From Chaenocephalus aceratus (taxonomy: Eukaryota > Chordata > Actinopteri > Perciformes > Channichthyidae), in assembly GCA_023974075.1 (NCBI GenBank), contig CM043790.1:2056086-2120085 (forward strand): a stretch of 64,000 nucleotides of DNA, written 5' to 3'. Below, in pieces: positions 28,720 to 40,615 of the stretch (position 1 is the stretch's first letter; each line of letters starts with the position of its first letter). Position numbers and translations under genes: made by a program. Below the pieces are notes generated by a model that was not told the origin of the DNA, did not search any database, and saw nothing but the letters and a program-made list of their open reading frames with translations.

Positions 28720-30784
28720 AGAGCCTGTGACACGAGTTTCCCCCATCATCCAAACCCATCAATTTGAGTAAATATTGTCCCCTTGAAAACCGTTACTGAA
28801 CTGATTTTGGATATTTTTACTTTGATAACCATTAATCTGCCCTTCAATGTTGACAATTTTCTGTATCTTCTCGGGGATTCTTCAAGTCCCGCCAAATGAT
28901 GGGTGACGTCATTGCGGACACAGCGCTCCAGCTGCACCGTTCAGGATCCCAGTTACTGCATGTAAACGCACGACGGCGCACACAGTAGCAAGCTCAGACA
29001 GCGATGACAGTTTAATTTTGAACGTGTCTGAGAGCTCATATGAGGCTGAAGGATCGGTTTATGTTGTATGATATCTGTTAGAAGTTTAGGAATGAGGTGC
29101 GTCAATATGGGCGATAATACGGTCAGTGGTGGAATGGGACTAAAAATCATCCCGGGACTCTCGACCGGCCCACTTCGGTACCGCTAGTAACTTGTCAACG
29201 GGGGGAGTGGGGGATATCAGGGGCGGCGGGTGCTGTAGATAGTAAATGTAAATATGTAAATATTTGTGTCACTGCATCCTGGTAAAATACAAATATAATG
29301 TATAATGTCTGTGTCTTTGACCTTAGCGCTGCTAGCCACCTGTGCCCTGTACTACGAAGCCAATTCAACAGACCCTGGATATGTTTGAGTAACAAACAAA
29401 CTAACAACAACAAACTAACACACGAGATCTCGCTAAGTGGTCCTACGACGCTGGTTATCAACTCGGTAAATCAAGCCAGGGTTTCTCTCACCAGCTGAGA
29501 GCGCGTTCACGTCTAAAACACGAGTGGATCTGACTTTAATTACATTTGACTCGAGTGTTTCGTCAACATAATGTGTTGCTTAAAATAATACTTCTGCATA
29601 CAGTATGTGACACTGTAAGTGTTGCACGGCCAGATACGGCTCAGCTGACTCAGATAAGGAAATATATGATATATTATGATATTATATGATCGATGATCTG
29701 ATTGATGATGTAATATGAATGTTAAGTGCGACACGTCGGTGTCTTCTCTGCATACGGCAGTTTAAACTGTATTTCCTTTATCCTGTAATATGACTTGAGA
29801 GATTTAAACTCCGCACACTGAGTTCATCTCTTTTCTATAGACGCCGGAGGCGGGCAGCGGCAGGTAAAATAAGTTATTTAGCCTTCCCAAACCTGAGCCT
29901 CACGCGCCGCCTATGGGGGATGTGCTAGTGACTTATCCGACCGACCCACTTCGGTACCGGCCCATCGGGATTCGTCCCGATGACCAGTCCGCCACTGCAC
30001 CCAGCCCACGTAAACTGTCAACGGGGGGAGCCTCGCTGCGGGGAAACGGTGGACCTAGTGTCCCGATCGGAGTGGGAATAATAATAATAATAATCCGTGC
30101 ATTTTATCCATTAATTTCCCCAACATTGTGGTAAAAAAAACACACGTTTAATCCATGTTGGTGTACTACAACTACAAAAAGCATCGGTTTGTTTTCTCAT
30201 CAGGAAATGCAGACCGGCTCAAACAAACGATTTTTAATCATCATCCTCACGATCATTTAATGTATCATATGTTTGCCGCATTGACATGAAAGCACTAATA
30301 AATGTAGTTTCATCCACTTGAGTTTACAACTACAAAAATAATCGATTTGTTTTTATATCACATCCTACGGGAGGAAATTCAGTAGCTCTCACTACCGATT
30401 TGTAATCCTAATGTAATCATCATTTTCACCACGATCATTTATGTTTATGTCGCCGAATTGACATGAAAGCACTGACCAATATGAATATACTGTAGTCAAC
30501 TTCATTAAAACGTTATTAACGTGCCTAAACTCAGTAATTCACCATTTCTACGCATGACAATACACTTTGTCCGTGTTTGGCTCTCTCGCCGCACAGTGAA
30601 GCGTTCCCGCATTGACGTCACTTCCGGCTTCCCCCAAAACTTCAAAATGAGTCGAAGGAATTTTCGAAATTATTGATATTTAACGGAACGGTATCGCTTT
30701 TTCTTTTTTAAACTGACGGTTCGAGATGACTAGTAGCCCAATATTCCATTGCACAACAGTTGTTGGGATGCTGTCACAGGCTCT
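28720..30784. mobile_element. TTAA-target DNA transposon (Kolobok- or piggyBac-like)
   Basis: Inverted ends AGAGCCTGTGACA (left; right reads AGAGCCTGTGACAGCATCC on the minus strand) bound a 2,065-bp element. TTAA lies at 28716-28719 and 30785-30788. Removing it restores the target repeat. piggyBac ends usually begin CCC, so Kolobok is my preferred guess. No transposase frame is evident. Both subterminal regions carry TGACGTCA (about 28904 and 30613), and the right side contains a 165-bp imperfect tandem duplication (about 30170-30480). Confidence 0.75.
29124..29997. mobile_element. Possible nested hAT-like repeat
   Basis: Ends CAGTGGTGGAATGGGAC and the complement of CAGTGGCGGACTGGTCAT resemble hAT termini, and GGCCCACTTCGGTACC-like sequence recurs within and at 5310. 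I could not find an 8-bp duplication, so the boundaries are uncertain. Confidence 0.4.
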
Positions 30785-30835
30785 TTAAGTAGTGTACTTG
30801 AGTAAATGTACTAAGTTACTCTACACCACTAGCAG

Positions 30836-32705
30836 CAGCGACGTGCAGTCAGGGGAGGCAGAGTCTCACCTGTCATACTCCAATGTAACGGAAAAACAAC
30901 TAAAGAAAAACTAAATAGGAATAATAATAAAATGTCTCCACTGATCTGTGTTGTAAGTGTGATTTATGTATGATTCCAATCGCTTTTCTATAGTCAAAAT
31001 CAGCCAATTTGCTGAGCTCCGCTACAACTACGGGTAGTGATGAGAAGTGAGGCAGGGACGAGCTCTGTCTCTCGTAAGCCCACAGTAACTGGCTTGAGCG
31101 CGGGCCATAAGCGCATGCCTGCGCCATCTCACTGTATGTTACCAATGTAATGTTTGTAGATCCCTTTATTACATTTATCCTCGCCATCCATAGCACAGCC
31201 CCACCTAGTGTCAGCAGAAAGTATTACAAATAATGATTACAAAAAAATGCAAAAAATATGTTTAATCATCTGATTCGTCTGTACATTGCTGTTTTAGTCT
31301 GTGTTCTTCTAATTAGTGTCGACAGTGTGTGCCTATTGAGCTGTTTAGAGCCATGTGGGACAAAACCCGATCCTGCCCCTCCCTCTTACTGTCTAAGTCA
31401 ATGGTGACTGTAAAAACTACACTGCGCATGCTCAGAATATTTTCCTATTTAATGTGTGTGGCAAAAAAATAATGACCATCGGGCATAGTGCTGCCATCCT
31501 CACCATACGTCATCTCACATAATTCAGAGCTGATTGGCTGTAAGTACGTGTGCCGCGAAAAGTGTGGTGTGTGAAGAGGAGGAGAGAGAGCTTCAGTGAG
31601 GCGTCCTAAAACCAGGAAGTAAGCTGTGCATGGCTTCCCTCGACCAAAAAGCAATGAGATTTCTCCATAGGATTTTAGAAAATAGCTCCAAATAAGATCT
31701 GTGGGAAACAAACCTGTTAGATAAATGCACGTTTTGTTCCACCGGATAATATTCACATGTCTACCCTACTTTTATAATTTTCGAATCGTAAATCTATGGA
31801 TTAGATTAGATTTATGATAGACTTTTGAAACTACAAGAACATAAGGAGGACTTTTACAAAAAAGTAATAGCGATTTTTGTCCAGAAGGATAGGCAAATGG
31901 ACTTCATCTTCAAGTCAAGGTAAGACTGCAATTGTATTGAAAATGAGATCTTACTAAGAGAGAACAATTAAATATTTAAATGATAAAATTATTTTTTTTG
32001 GGTATCCTTCTGTTGAACGGTCTGTTTAAAATTAATTGAAGCATCAGACAAAAAAAGCTTTTGAAAATAATATTATATTTTGATTTAGGTCAAAATATAA
32101 TATTTGTAAACCTGAAGAGTCAGTGCCAGTGCCTCACCAGCCATGAACCTCACTGCAGAAGCTTATAGACATCTACGTTTTTTGCTCCCCACCACTTTTG
32201 TACATATAAAAACGCCACTGCGTATATATGATATTTAGGCTAGCTGGTCTCATCATACAACGGCAATGAAAAAAGCACCAGCCACAACCTCTGCCGCACT
32301 GAAGGAGGCGCAAGTGCACAGATTCTTGTTGCTACTGTTATTCCACGCAGAGATGGTAGACGCAAACAACAAACTAGACTTTTGAAACTAGAGGAAGATA
32401 AGGAGGACTTTTACAAAAAAGTAATAGAGATTGTTGTCCAGAAGGATAGCAGGGACTTCATCTTCAAGTCAAGGTAAGCCAACATTGTAATGAAAATGGG
32501 ATCTTACTAAGAAAGAACAATCCAATATTTAGATTTTAGGTATCCTTTTGTTGAACGGTCTGTTTAAAATGAATCGAAGCATCAGACTAAAAAAAGCTTG
32601 TGAAAATATCCGAATATTTCGATTAAAGTCAAAATATAATATTTGTAAATCTGACTCTGAAAGAGTCAGTGCCTCACCAGCCATGAACCTCACCGCATGT
32701 CCCTG
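30836..32705 (+). mobile_element. hAT transposon, second copy of the 3-kb family, rearranged
   Basis: Ends CAGCGACGTGCAGTCAGG and the complement of CAGGGACATGCGGTGAGG match the hAT at 3000-4014 in the opposite orientation. Flanks are ACTAGCAG (30828-30835) and ACTAGCAT (32706-32713), a 7/8 match. It is longer (1,870 bp) than its relative: it carries about 600 bp of extra sequence (31190-31800) and a duplicated segment, since the exon region occurs partly at about 31825-31922 and again at 32266-32474. Confidence 0.85.
32266..32474 (+). pseudogene. Decayed copy of the hAT first exon
   Basis: It aligns with the minus-strand exon at 3231-3451: it starts ATGAAAAAAGCACCAG, has internal deletions that break the frame in the first third, then restores RRDGRRKQQTRLLKLEED and ends at the same AG|GTAAG donor. 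The deletions show that this copy is not translated as in the relative. Confidence 0.65.
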
Positions 32706-32713
32706 ACTAGCAT

Positions 32714-33227
32714 TAATGGATTACATTCTCCTCTGTCTCCAAGATAACACAATTATTGGGTTGATAAAAGGTTTACAAGTTGAAAAGAACACGGAAATTG
32801 GGATCTTGTTTTGAGTGTCATGCAGTCACTATTCATATGATAACAGATTCTGTTCATTCAGGCCCGATTTGGCGTGGAGTTCCTTAGTTAAACCCAGATC
32901 AACAGCAGATGCACCGTGGTGGCAGCAGTACATGGCGCTGTGATATGACATCACACCCCCGCTAAGAGTGTGGCACCAACACAAGCAGGCCGCTGCCAAA
33001 CAGAGGGAGAACATGGCACTAACACAAACACAACGTAATGAGTAATGAGTGTTCCTGGCGATACGAGGGCCGGAGAACAGGCAGGAGCCATTGTTTCAAC
33101 AAATATTTAATTTCCTGATATTTAAATGTGTGAGATTAAGTAGAAAGACAAAGGGACTAGCGGGATGCCCACTAGATCTGTAAAATGTCATTCTTAATAC
33201 TTACATCATTGTGTCAAATGTCATTCT
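32714..33227. other. Unassigned non-coding segment
   Basis: No domain-bearing frame and no repeat ends recognised. Confidence 0.4.
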
Positions 33228-33229
33228 TA

Positions 33230-33562
33230 ATACAGTACTCAGATCTTGTACTTGAGTAAAAGTAGAAGTACCAGAGTCTAGGGATATTCTGTTACAGTAA
33301 AAGTCCTGTATTCAAAATGTTCCTCAAGTAAAAGTATTGGCATCAAAATATACTTAAAAGTACCAAAAATAAAAGTACTCATTCTGCAGATTGGCCCATT
33401 TCAGAATGATATAAATATATGAATGTAGTAGAGTAAAAGTACACCTCTTAATTGTAGTGGGGTAGAAGTACAAAGTAGCAAAAATGAAATACTCAAGTAA
33501 AGTATCTCAAAATTGTACTTAAGTAGAGTACTTGACGACATCCAGTTACTTTACACCACCGT
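33230..33562 (+). repeat. ACTTGAGTAAA-type dispersed repeat, near full length
   Basis: It runs from CTCAGATCTTGTACTTGAGT to ACATCCAGTTACTTTACACC with many internal AAGTA/TACTT words. Related pieces occur at 25445-25480, 28660-28719 with 30785-30830, 44600-44962 (inverse) and about 51190-51285 (inverse). I recognise it as an abundant fish repeat but cannot assign its class; the ends (CAGTGCTGGAAGAAGTA in the 44.6-kb copy) suggest a DNA transposon. Confidence 0.65.
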
Positions 33563-34594
33563 TTTTTTAAAAAGAATCACGTTTGTTCATCTTTTGATTT
33601 AGAAAATGATTACCTCCTAAAAAGAGGCGGTCAATTTCTGCAGGTGTTGAATGTCCTTGTTTAAAACTTGGAAGAGGAACTTGTTTACACAACAAAAGTG
33701 TACAGATAAAAAAAAAGGTCAAAGGTGACGCCAAACCTCCAGCATTATGCCTCGCAGCCGCCGCTTAGCCAAGAGCATCATCGGAAATATTTTGGCTCTT
33801 TGTATGGCACGGACAGAAAACATCACGACCAAAGTCCCAAAAATAAATCTTCTCTTAAAAATTGCTGTGGGTGTGTTTTTGCAAATTTGAATGCAGTTGT
33901 TTGAAGACTTAAATGTATCCAGAAATCTGATAAACGGCGTCAATTGAGGTGAAAGAGTACTGATTTGAAAGAAATTAGTGTAAGTAAGGAAGCAGACCAC
34001 TAACTACTGTGTAATAATTGTGGGTAATGTAGGTGCCACACTTTGACAATTAATAAAGTAGACCATGTATCTGGTTCTAGCATTGATTTTTATTTTTGTT
34101 ACAATATTTTTTGTGCAAACTATTGTTGGTCTACATTGGTCCATACAAAAGCAATCTGATATTTCAATGTTCCTCCTTTAACAACATTCCAGTGGCATAA
34201 AAGAACACACAACTATTATATCTGGTAGATGTATTAATTGGAATGGTAGTTAAAATCAATCATGTTAGAAAATCAGAGGAAAAACAGGAGACGGAAATCA
34301 TTTTTGGAACATTGACTGGAAACAACAAGGAAGATGCTGGAACACTGACAACACAAGTTTCATTAAAAGGCCAAGAGAACAAACAATTCCATTACAAAAC
34401 AGACGCTGACACAGAGCTGACGTCACAGCTGGTACTGTCCGCCTGCTGCGACCCAGCACTAACCCAAGACTGCTCTCATTCTAATAACTAAATACAGTTT
34501 GTCTACTTTTTAACACAAAACAGGATAAACCTTTACTGATCCCCCATTCCTTAGCAACAACTAATAATAATAATAATCATAATGTTAATATTAA
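33563..34594. other. Intergenic sequence, no gene seen
   Basis: Frames at 33719-34000 and 34243-34491 lack recognisable domains. No repeats with clear ends are visible. Confidence 0.5.
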
Positions 34595-34599
34595 TTTGC

Positions 34600-34840
34600 A
34601 CATCAGACAGGCCACCACACTGCCTGCTTTTAAATCGCTTCTTAAAACCCACCTCTTCTCCTTAGCGTATTAACATTTTTTAGATTGTTGCTTTTAAATT
34701 GTCTATTGTTTTTACTTGTACTTGTTTTATGGTGTGTGAGCTGAGCTGTGTTACTTTTTGTATGTTTTGTTTATTTGCCTGTACAGCACTTTGGTCTGGA
34801 GGTTTAAAGTGCTCGATAAATAAAGCTGTATTGTATTGAA
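34600..34840 (+). mobile_element. L2-type LINE 3' end, 5' truncated
   Basis: It encodes the last residues of an L2-like ORF2 (LPAFKSLLKTHLFSLAY then stop, about 34618-34671), followed by a 3' UTR ending in AAAGTGCTCGATAAATAAAG and a GTATTGTATTG tail. Confidence 0.75.
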
Positions 34841-34845
34841 ATAAT

Positions 34846-36190
34846 ATAAATAAAGAAAAGTAAGAATAAAAAAATGTAAAAAATACATGTAATAAAAGTG
34901 ACAGTATAAGGTATAATTAAAGGTGTTACATATACAGATATGTATAGTTGTGGATATGTTAAATATATATATATTCATGTCAATTTGGAAATGCGAGTCC
35001 AACTACATTACGGTGCAGGTCACGGTGTGTACATCATTTTCTGTATATTCAAAGAGAGGAATTAGCTCAATTCAGAGTCAAATGATAAAGTCCCAGCCTT
35101 AATAATAATACTCTTTGTAAAATGATCAACTGTTAGTGATGTCCCCTAATTATAAATGTTTTATTAGTGCATATGTCCATTCCAGAAACCATTACCATTA
35201 GATTGTCTTTCTCAAGTTGTGTTATTAAGGGATTCAAACATTTATGGGACAAACTCAAGATAGACATGTCACTAAATGATACAATTGAATATGGCTGAAT
35301 TCCATTTAGCTGCTTCAGTTTCTGGTATTGTCTGTTCTCAGAACCCACTGGGACATTTGAATACAACCGAGCCACAGCTGATGTTATTCAACATCATAAC
35401 AGTCGGAGAAAAGGGGGAAGAAAGTCCAAGGACAGAGATGTCACAGTGACCACAACACTGCCAGACAAATGATTTCTGGGAAGATGTGCTGCATTAAGTG
35501 CTTTTCAGAAAATAAGTCACCACAATAGACAGAAATAGACGGACACAAATAATGACCACATCAAGTCAAAGTGCTCCTCCGGTAAGCGTGTATCTGTACT
35601 ATCTACTTAAAGGAAATGTGTATAAGCTGCACCCCTATAGCGTCACATACTGTTGGATATGTACTTGTGTGTAGTGAGAATGTGTCACAGCAGTATATCA
35701 AAGTACCTTAGAGGCCCTTTGTCCCCCGGCCTCCTCCACTCACGCCCACCCTCCCCCATGTCCAAGCCCATTATCCCGGGCAGCTGCTTTGGGGAGCGGC
35801 TGGCTGGAGAGGAAGCTGAGAGTGGAGTCTAATTCACTTATGGATTCCTGTCCTGTGTTGCAGGATACTTCACAGCTTTAATCAGTGGGTGGTTTAGGCT
35901 GAGGACGGAGGTGCAAATAAGGGTACGGGGTCAGCAGATGCACTCTTTGCAGGTGGGTCAAAAACGAGTTTGCATTGTGCTGTACACAATTACACACCGT
36001 GTGTTTAATGCTGTGGTGAACACCTTGTCTTCTCACATTGAGGTGCTCATACAATTTAACTGCTTCTCAATTACATTTTCTCCTGAATTACACTCAAAGT
36101 GTTAAACACATGGTTCATGACTTGATACACAACTATATATTTAAGCAAGAAAACTCCATTAGGTTTAGGAAATAATCATGAGTTGGGTTA
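34846..36190. other. Intergenic sequence, no gene seen
   Basis: Low-complexity AT-rich DNA to about 35000, then unique sequence. The stretch 35700-35900 is more GC-rich (CCTCCACTCACGCCCACC) and lacks repeats, so it is a candidate conserved non-coding element, but nothing in one sequence can prove that. Confidence 0.4.
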
Positions 36191-36197
36191 TTATTGG

Positions 36198-36265
36198 TAT
36201 ACAATACAATACAATACAGCTTTGTTTATAAAGCACTTTAAAACGTCCAGACCAAAGTGCTGATA
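36198..36265 (-). mobile_element. L2-type LINE 3' tail scrap
   Basis: ATACAATACAATACAATACA leads into AGCTTTGTTTATAAAGCAC and CCAGACCAAAGTGCTG, the reverse complement of the L2 tail at 34780-34840. Confidence 0.7.
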
Positions 36266-37071
36266 AGCTAGGAAATTTCAGAAAACTGTATTTACCGAAC
36301 AGCTGACTCGGACATCACTAAGTAAGTACAGTGTTTGTTTGACCCAACAATCAACCATGACCTCCTCCCTCTCTTCCCAAAACGTTGATTAGAAACATGT
36401 GTGTGATATGTCAAAATGAAACACAATATAGGAGAAAATAAGATGCGCAAAAAACGTATTTGACAATGGGGTTTCGCTGTATGAATGCCATTTTTATAAA
36501 TAGAGGTGAAGATGCAAAGGTACTGATTTTCTGGTGGTAAAATAAAACAGAAAGAAAGATTTAAGGTTTGAACAATATGACAATGACAATATGTTATACT
36601 AATTGTTTTTATTCTAATACTCGGACCAACAGAGGGAAGGGATGTAACAAATGTAAAAAGGGAAGGCTGGTGTTTTGTCTTATGGCTCTGTCACACCTGC
36701 ATTTGAATGGGCCAAATGGCACGGTGGAATACATTATTTCCAATGGGTGTGGTGTGAACTGGCCTTTAGTCCGGCTCTATACAGTACCTACACAGTCTGG
36801 GGAGTGGTTCAGTGAACACTTTAAAAACGGGTCACAAATACATCATTCTATGTACTAAAAGGCTCAAGAACAGCCACTGTATCAGTTTCTATAAAATGCT
36901 ACAAACAGGAACAAATGTGCATTTATCAGGGACTATTTTTTGTCAGTGAGTTAATAAACACTAGTATTTGGGAAGTCAAAAAAATATGTCAGCCAGTGAA
37001 ACAGTGTGTCTCTCTGATGAGTTTGTAATAGTCTGGAGACAACAATGGAGCTATGACACAGAAGAATACAA
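36266..37071. other. Intergenic sequence, no gene seen
   Basis: A 96-codon frame at 36568-36858 contains scattered Cys residues but no spaced zinc-binding motif that I can defend. Confidence 0.45.
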
Positions 37072-37649
37072 TATATCAGCCGTGGCGGCCGGCCCATAGG
37101 GGGGCTAGGGGCGCCGCCCCACCTCTTCCTACATACAATATATATATATATATTTAAAAAATTTTTTTTTTTATTTTATTTTTATTTTGAATAAACCAGG
37201 TAAATATTATATAATTGGTATCAGTACAATGTATAATCTACAATAAAATCTCGTTTAAAATTGTGTTACGACGATGTCTAAAGTTACTGATAAGTCACAT
37301 GTTTCCTGCCTGGCCTTGCCCATGTGTCATTACCTTTATATATACAGTCTATGGTCATTACCCTCTCTCGTCTGGGCAGTAAGAAAGGAGCCCTCAACCA
37401 GTGCAGCAGCAGCCACTAGCAGCTGACTGTTGCTATCTGTAAACTATGATGCCGAAACATAATTTCAGCCAATCAGTGTCGTCAAATCTGATGATCACCG
37501 GGCGCCAATGTCAGCGCCCGGTCCAGTCTGTGAGTAGTTTGGACACTAGTGACTCGTATCCGGTGGGGTGACGCAGTACGGCAGTAGTTGATGAGGATGG
37601 CTTCATGTGCAGGTGGAGTCCCCGCCCAATTCCGTTCAAGAGCTAATCT

Positions 37650-38820
37650 CCAATCCTTTCGAAAGGAGAAGTTTGGGAGATAAACTGTTGCTTAAAGACC
37701 TTGGACCGGACCAACCCGATTTGTATATATTTTAGTGCTGTCAAAATTATCGCGTTAACGGCGGTAATTAATTTTTTGAATTAATTGCGTTAAAATATTT
37801 AACGCATTTAACGCATGTGCAGAATGGCCCATACGTGCCACCAGTGGCAGCGCCAGGGTATGGCTGGGGGGGTAGGGTACACCCATACCAAGAAATGGCT
37901 TAGCCCCACCATGAAAAATGATGTTAAAGTAAGCAAAATAAAGTCCGCCAACTCGCGCGGAGTAAATTGCACAGACAGCAGTTAGTAAGATTGATTTCAG
38001 TAGCCACGGTTTTGAAAACTTTTGTCACGTAGTGATCGTCCTCTCAATAGAACATCTTTGATAACGGCGTGGTGTTGTTGCAGGAAGTCCCGACGGAGAA
38101 TACTTTTGCTCTAGTACAGGGGTGCACATAATGGTACACAGGTTATGTGCATAATCTGAAATGCGTACCGTCATTTGTGTCACAAAGCGCATTTGCGTAC
38201 CGACGTACTGTACAACGGACTTGTGCCAAAACTACGCCAACCGGCTGCGGAGGGAGACTCCCCCTCCCTTCACTGGAGAACTGCGCTAAAACAGCTGATC
38301 ACAACGTTCACACTCTGTGGTCACGAAGTACTCCACTAGCAGCCCCCCCCTCCCTCTGTCGACTTTCCTGAAGTACTCCCCCGTTGATAGAAATCAACAC
38401 GTAATGAATTAAGACCCCACGGTTTGATGATTGATAGGTGTGTGGGCTGTCTTTCATTTTGACACGCAGAACAATGTTATAATAAACATAGATTCTAAAT
38501 GGATATATCCGCCTTCTTTCATTTATATTTCCATTCCCACAACAATATACATAAATAAATGGCATATTTTGGACATAGTTCGAATGGTGATTAATCATGA
38601 TTAATTAATTTTTAAACTGTGATTAATCTGATTAAAAATTGTAATTGTTTGACAGCCCTAATATATTTGCAAGCTCGTGAAAAAGACAAAACGTATCAAC
38701 GAGGCTTCTCACGTAGCTGGTACACCAGAAAGGCATGGCTAGCTGGATGCAAACAGGTAAATGCTGTCTTTTGTTTCCCATGCTTGCTCTTCAAACAGCC
38801 GGGGACAGATACGATCTGTT
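37650..38820 (+). pseudogene. hAT transposase N-terminus with TTF-type finger, interrupted
   Basis: Coding sequence SNPFERRSLGDKLLLKDLGP (37650 on) runs to DLYI at about 37730, is interrupted by the nested hAT, and resumes after 38668 with REKDKTYQRGFSRSWYTRKA, WLAGCKQ and FCFPCLLF, up to about 38820. The order of a basic stretch, WY...WLAGC and FCFPC is the TTF-type zinc finger seen in ZMYM1-like hAT transposases. The catalytic domain and C-terminal dimerisation domain are missing. The copy at 52800-53147 preserves the same N-terminal block. The insertion plus deletion make it inactive. Confidence 0.75.
37733..38660. mobile_element. hAT transposon, nested, perfect TSD
   Basis: It is the same family as 4136-5090: TAGTGCTGTCAAAATTATCG at the left end and the complement of TAGGGCTGTCAAACAATTAC at the right. 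ATATATTT is duplicated exactly at 37725-37732 and 38661-38668. At 928 bp it differs from the other copy by small deletions and a 65-bp extra segment near 38460-38530. Confidence 0.95.
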
Positions 38821-40615
38821 CAGAAACTAGACAAAAGTTAAACAAGTACAAACCACAGACTGTCTGTGTCATGGAGAATACAGTCGCTGGTTTATTTATG
38901 TCTGTATAGGCCGTTATTGTGAGTGTGGACGGTCGGAGCATATATAACGTTAGCTTAGCCAAGCTCTATTTAGAAAACACGCATTTTTAAGTCTGTCTGC
39001 AGACTTGTCAAAGCATTAATTCATGGTTTTTACTAACCGGTATCAGTATGTTGTTACTTCGGCATCATTTTGAAACGTGTATTACAATTAAATCACGGTA
39101 AAATATGTTCATCTTGTTGTAGTTGTAGCCCCCTTGCCAGTGATTCTCTCTCTAGTTTAGCATACTCAGCCCGACTCAGCCTGGTTGTTCCTGGCCCTAG
39201 AACCACGATTTTATGGGGCCAGAAAAACTGTGAATTAGGACCCGCTAGCCGGTACTAGGCCAAGTGGAAATTCAACCAAAAACGGGCCCCGCACGGCTCG
39301 GCACGCTTAAAGCGAGCTCCGCGCTGCACTGGAAACGCTCCATTACATCACCAGAAGTCCTAATTTAAGGGGTAATTTCTCCCAAAAAAAATTGTTTTAC
39401 TCACTATATCAACAGCCCCACCAAAAATATTTTCCACCAGCCGCCACTGTATATCAGTTACAACCAAATATGTAATATCACACACTAGGGGTGTAACGGT
39501 TCACAGAAGTCACGGTTCGGTTCGTACCTCCGTTTGGGGGTCACGGTTCGGTACGGTTCGGCACAACAAGAAAAAGCAAAAAAAAAAAAATAAGGAACTC
39601 TGACATTTTGAATAATTAACTGTATTAAACAGTTAAAAACAAACCATAAACAGTACCACACACACTGAGATGGCCATAGTATCTATAATGGCTGATGTCA
39701 AACAAAAAGGTCTCATCAAGCTGTAAAACTAAAAAGAATGTCTTGAAAATATTACATCATAAATAATAAGAAAGTGTTTCAAGAGCGCAAAGTCGTTGAA
39801 AAACATATCGTCACCTTCTTAAACTAATGGCCTAAGTCATATTTTGGAGAAAATATTTGTTTTGCCTAAATCATCTCTTCTTGATGCTGGCCACCTCTGG
39901 TAAAATTGCCTACATCCTTATTGAAAAGAAAGTGCTGTTCCTACCCTGATAGTATAATGGCCTATGTCAAGAGTGTGACTTAGGCAATATATTTAAAAAA
40001 AAAATGGCTTAAGTCACATTGTCTTGTGATTTAGGCCATTTGACAAGCTTTACAAAATGGCTGCTTCAAGAAGAAAGAAAAACTAACAGATAAATTAAGT
40101 TATTTTCATGGTTCAGGGCTTGCCCCCTGTTGGTAAGTGATGTTTACTATACTATAGGCTAGGCTATAAATGTTGTGTAGTTATTTAGTCTTTTAATTTC
40201 ACAATTACTGTAGCTAATGTAGCTACTGTAGGTACTATAGTTACTGAAGCTAATGTAGCTACTGTATATCCATGAAGCTTGCACACATTTCCCTCTGGGA
40301 CAATAAAGACTCATCTAAAAACGAATCTAATCTTTCAAAACTAACGGTTACAATTACAGCATAATTATAAATAAGGAAAACTACATTTTGCGTTTGTCTG
40401 TTTTAATTCTTAATATTGTCCTTTTTCCACATTACATTTCCATCTTATTAGGAAAGATTAAATGTTTTTTTAACTGAATTTGGCCAAATAATATTCATTA
40501 AATAGCTTTAATGTATTAATGCATAGGACCACAGTGCAATTACAAAAATGTTTTTCACAATGATCACACAGTTGTGACCGTACACCTACTCCTTTTTGGT
40601 AGGAGATGCACTTGG

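Larger units (their letters stand above)
37080..39449 (+). mobile_element. hAT transposon (TTF-finger type) with nested hAT, perfect TSD
   Basis: TATATCAG is duplicated exactly at 37072-37079 and 39450-39457. The ends are CCGTGGCGGCCGGCCCATAG and the complement of CAGTGGCGGCTGGTGGAAAA. The second copy is at 52227-53622, in inverse orientation. Without the nested hAT (37733-38660) it is about 1.4 kb and retains only N-terminal transposase sequence. Confidence 0.93.
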
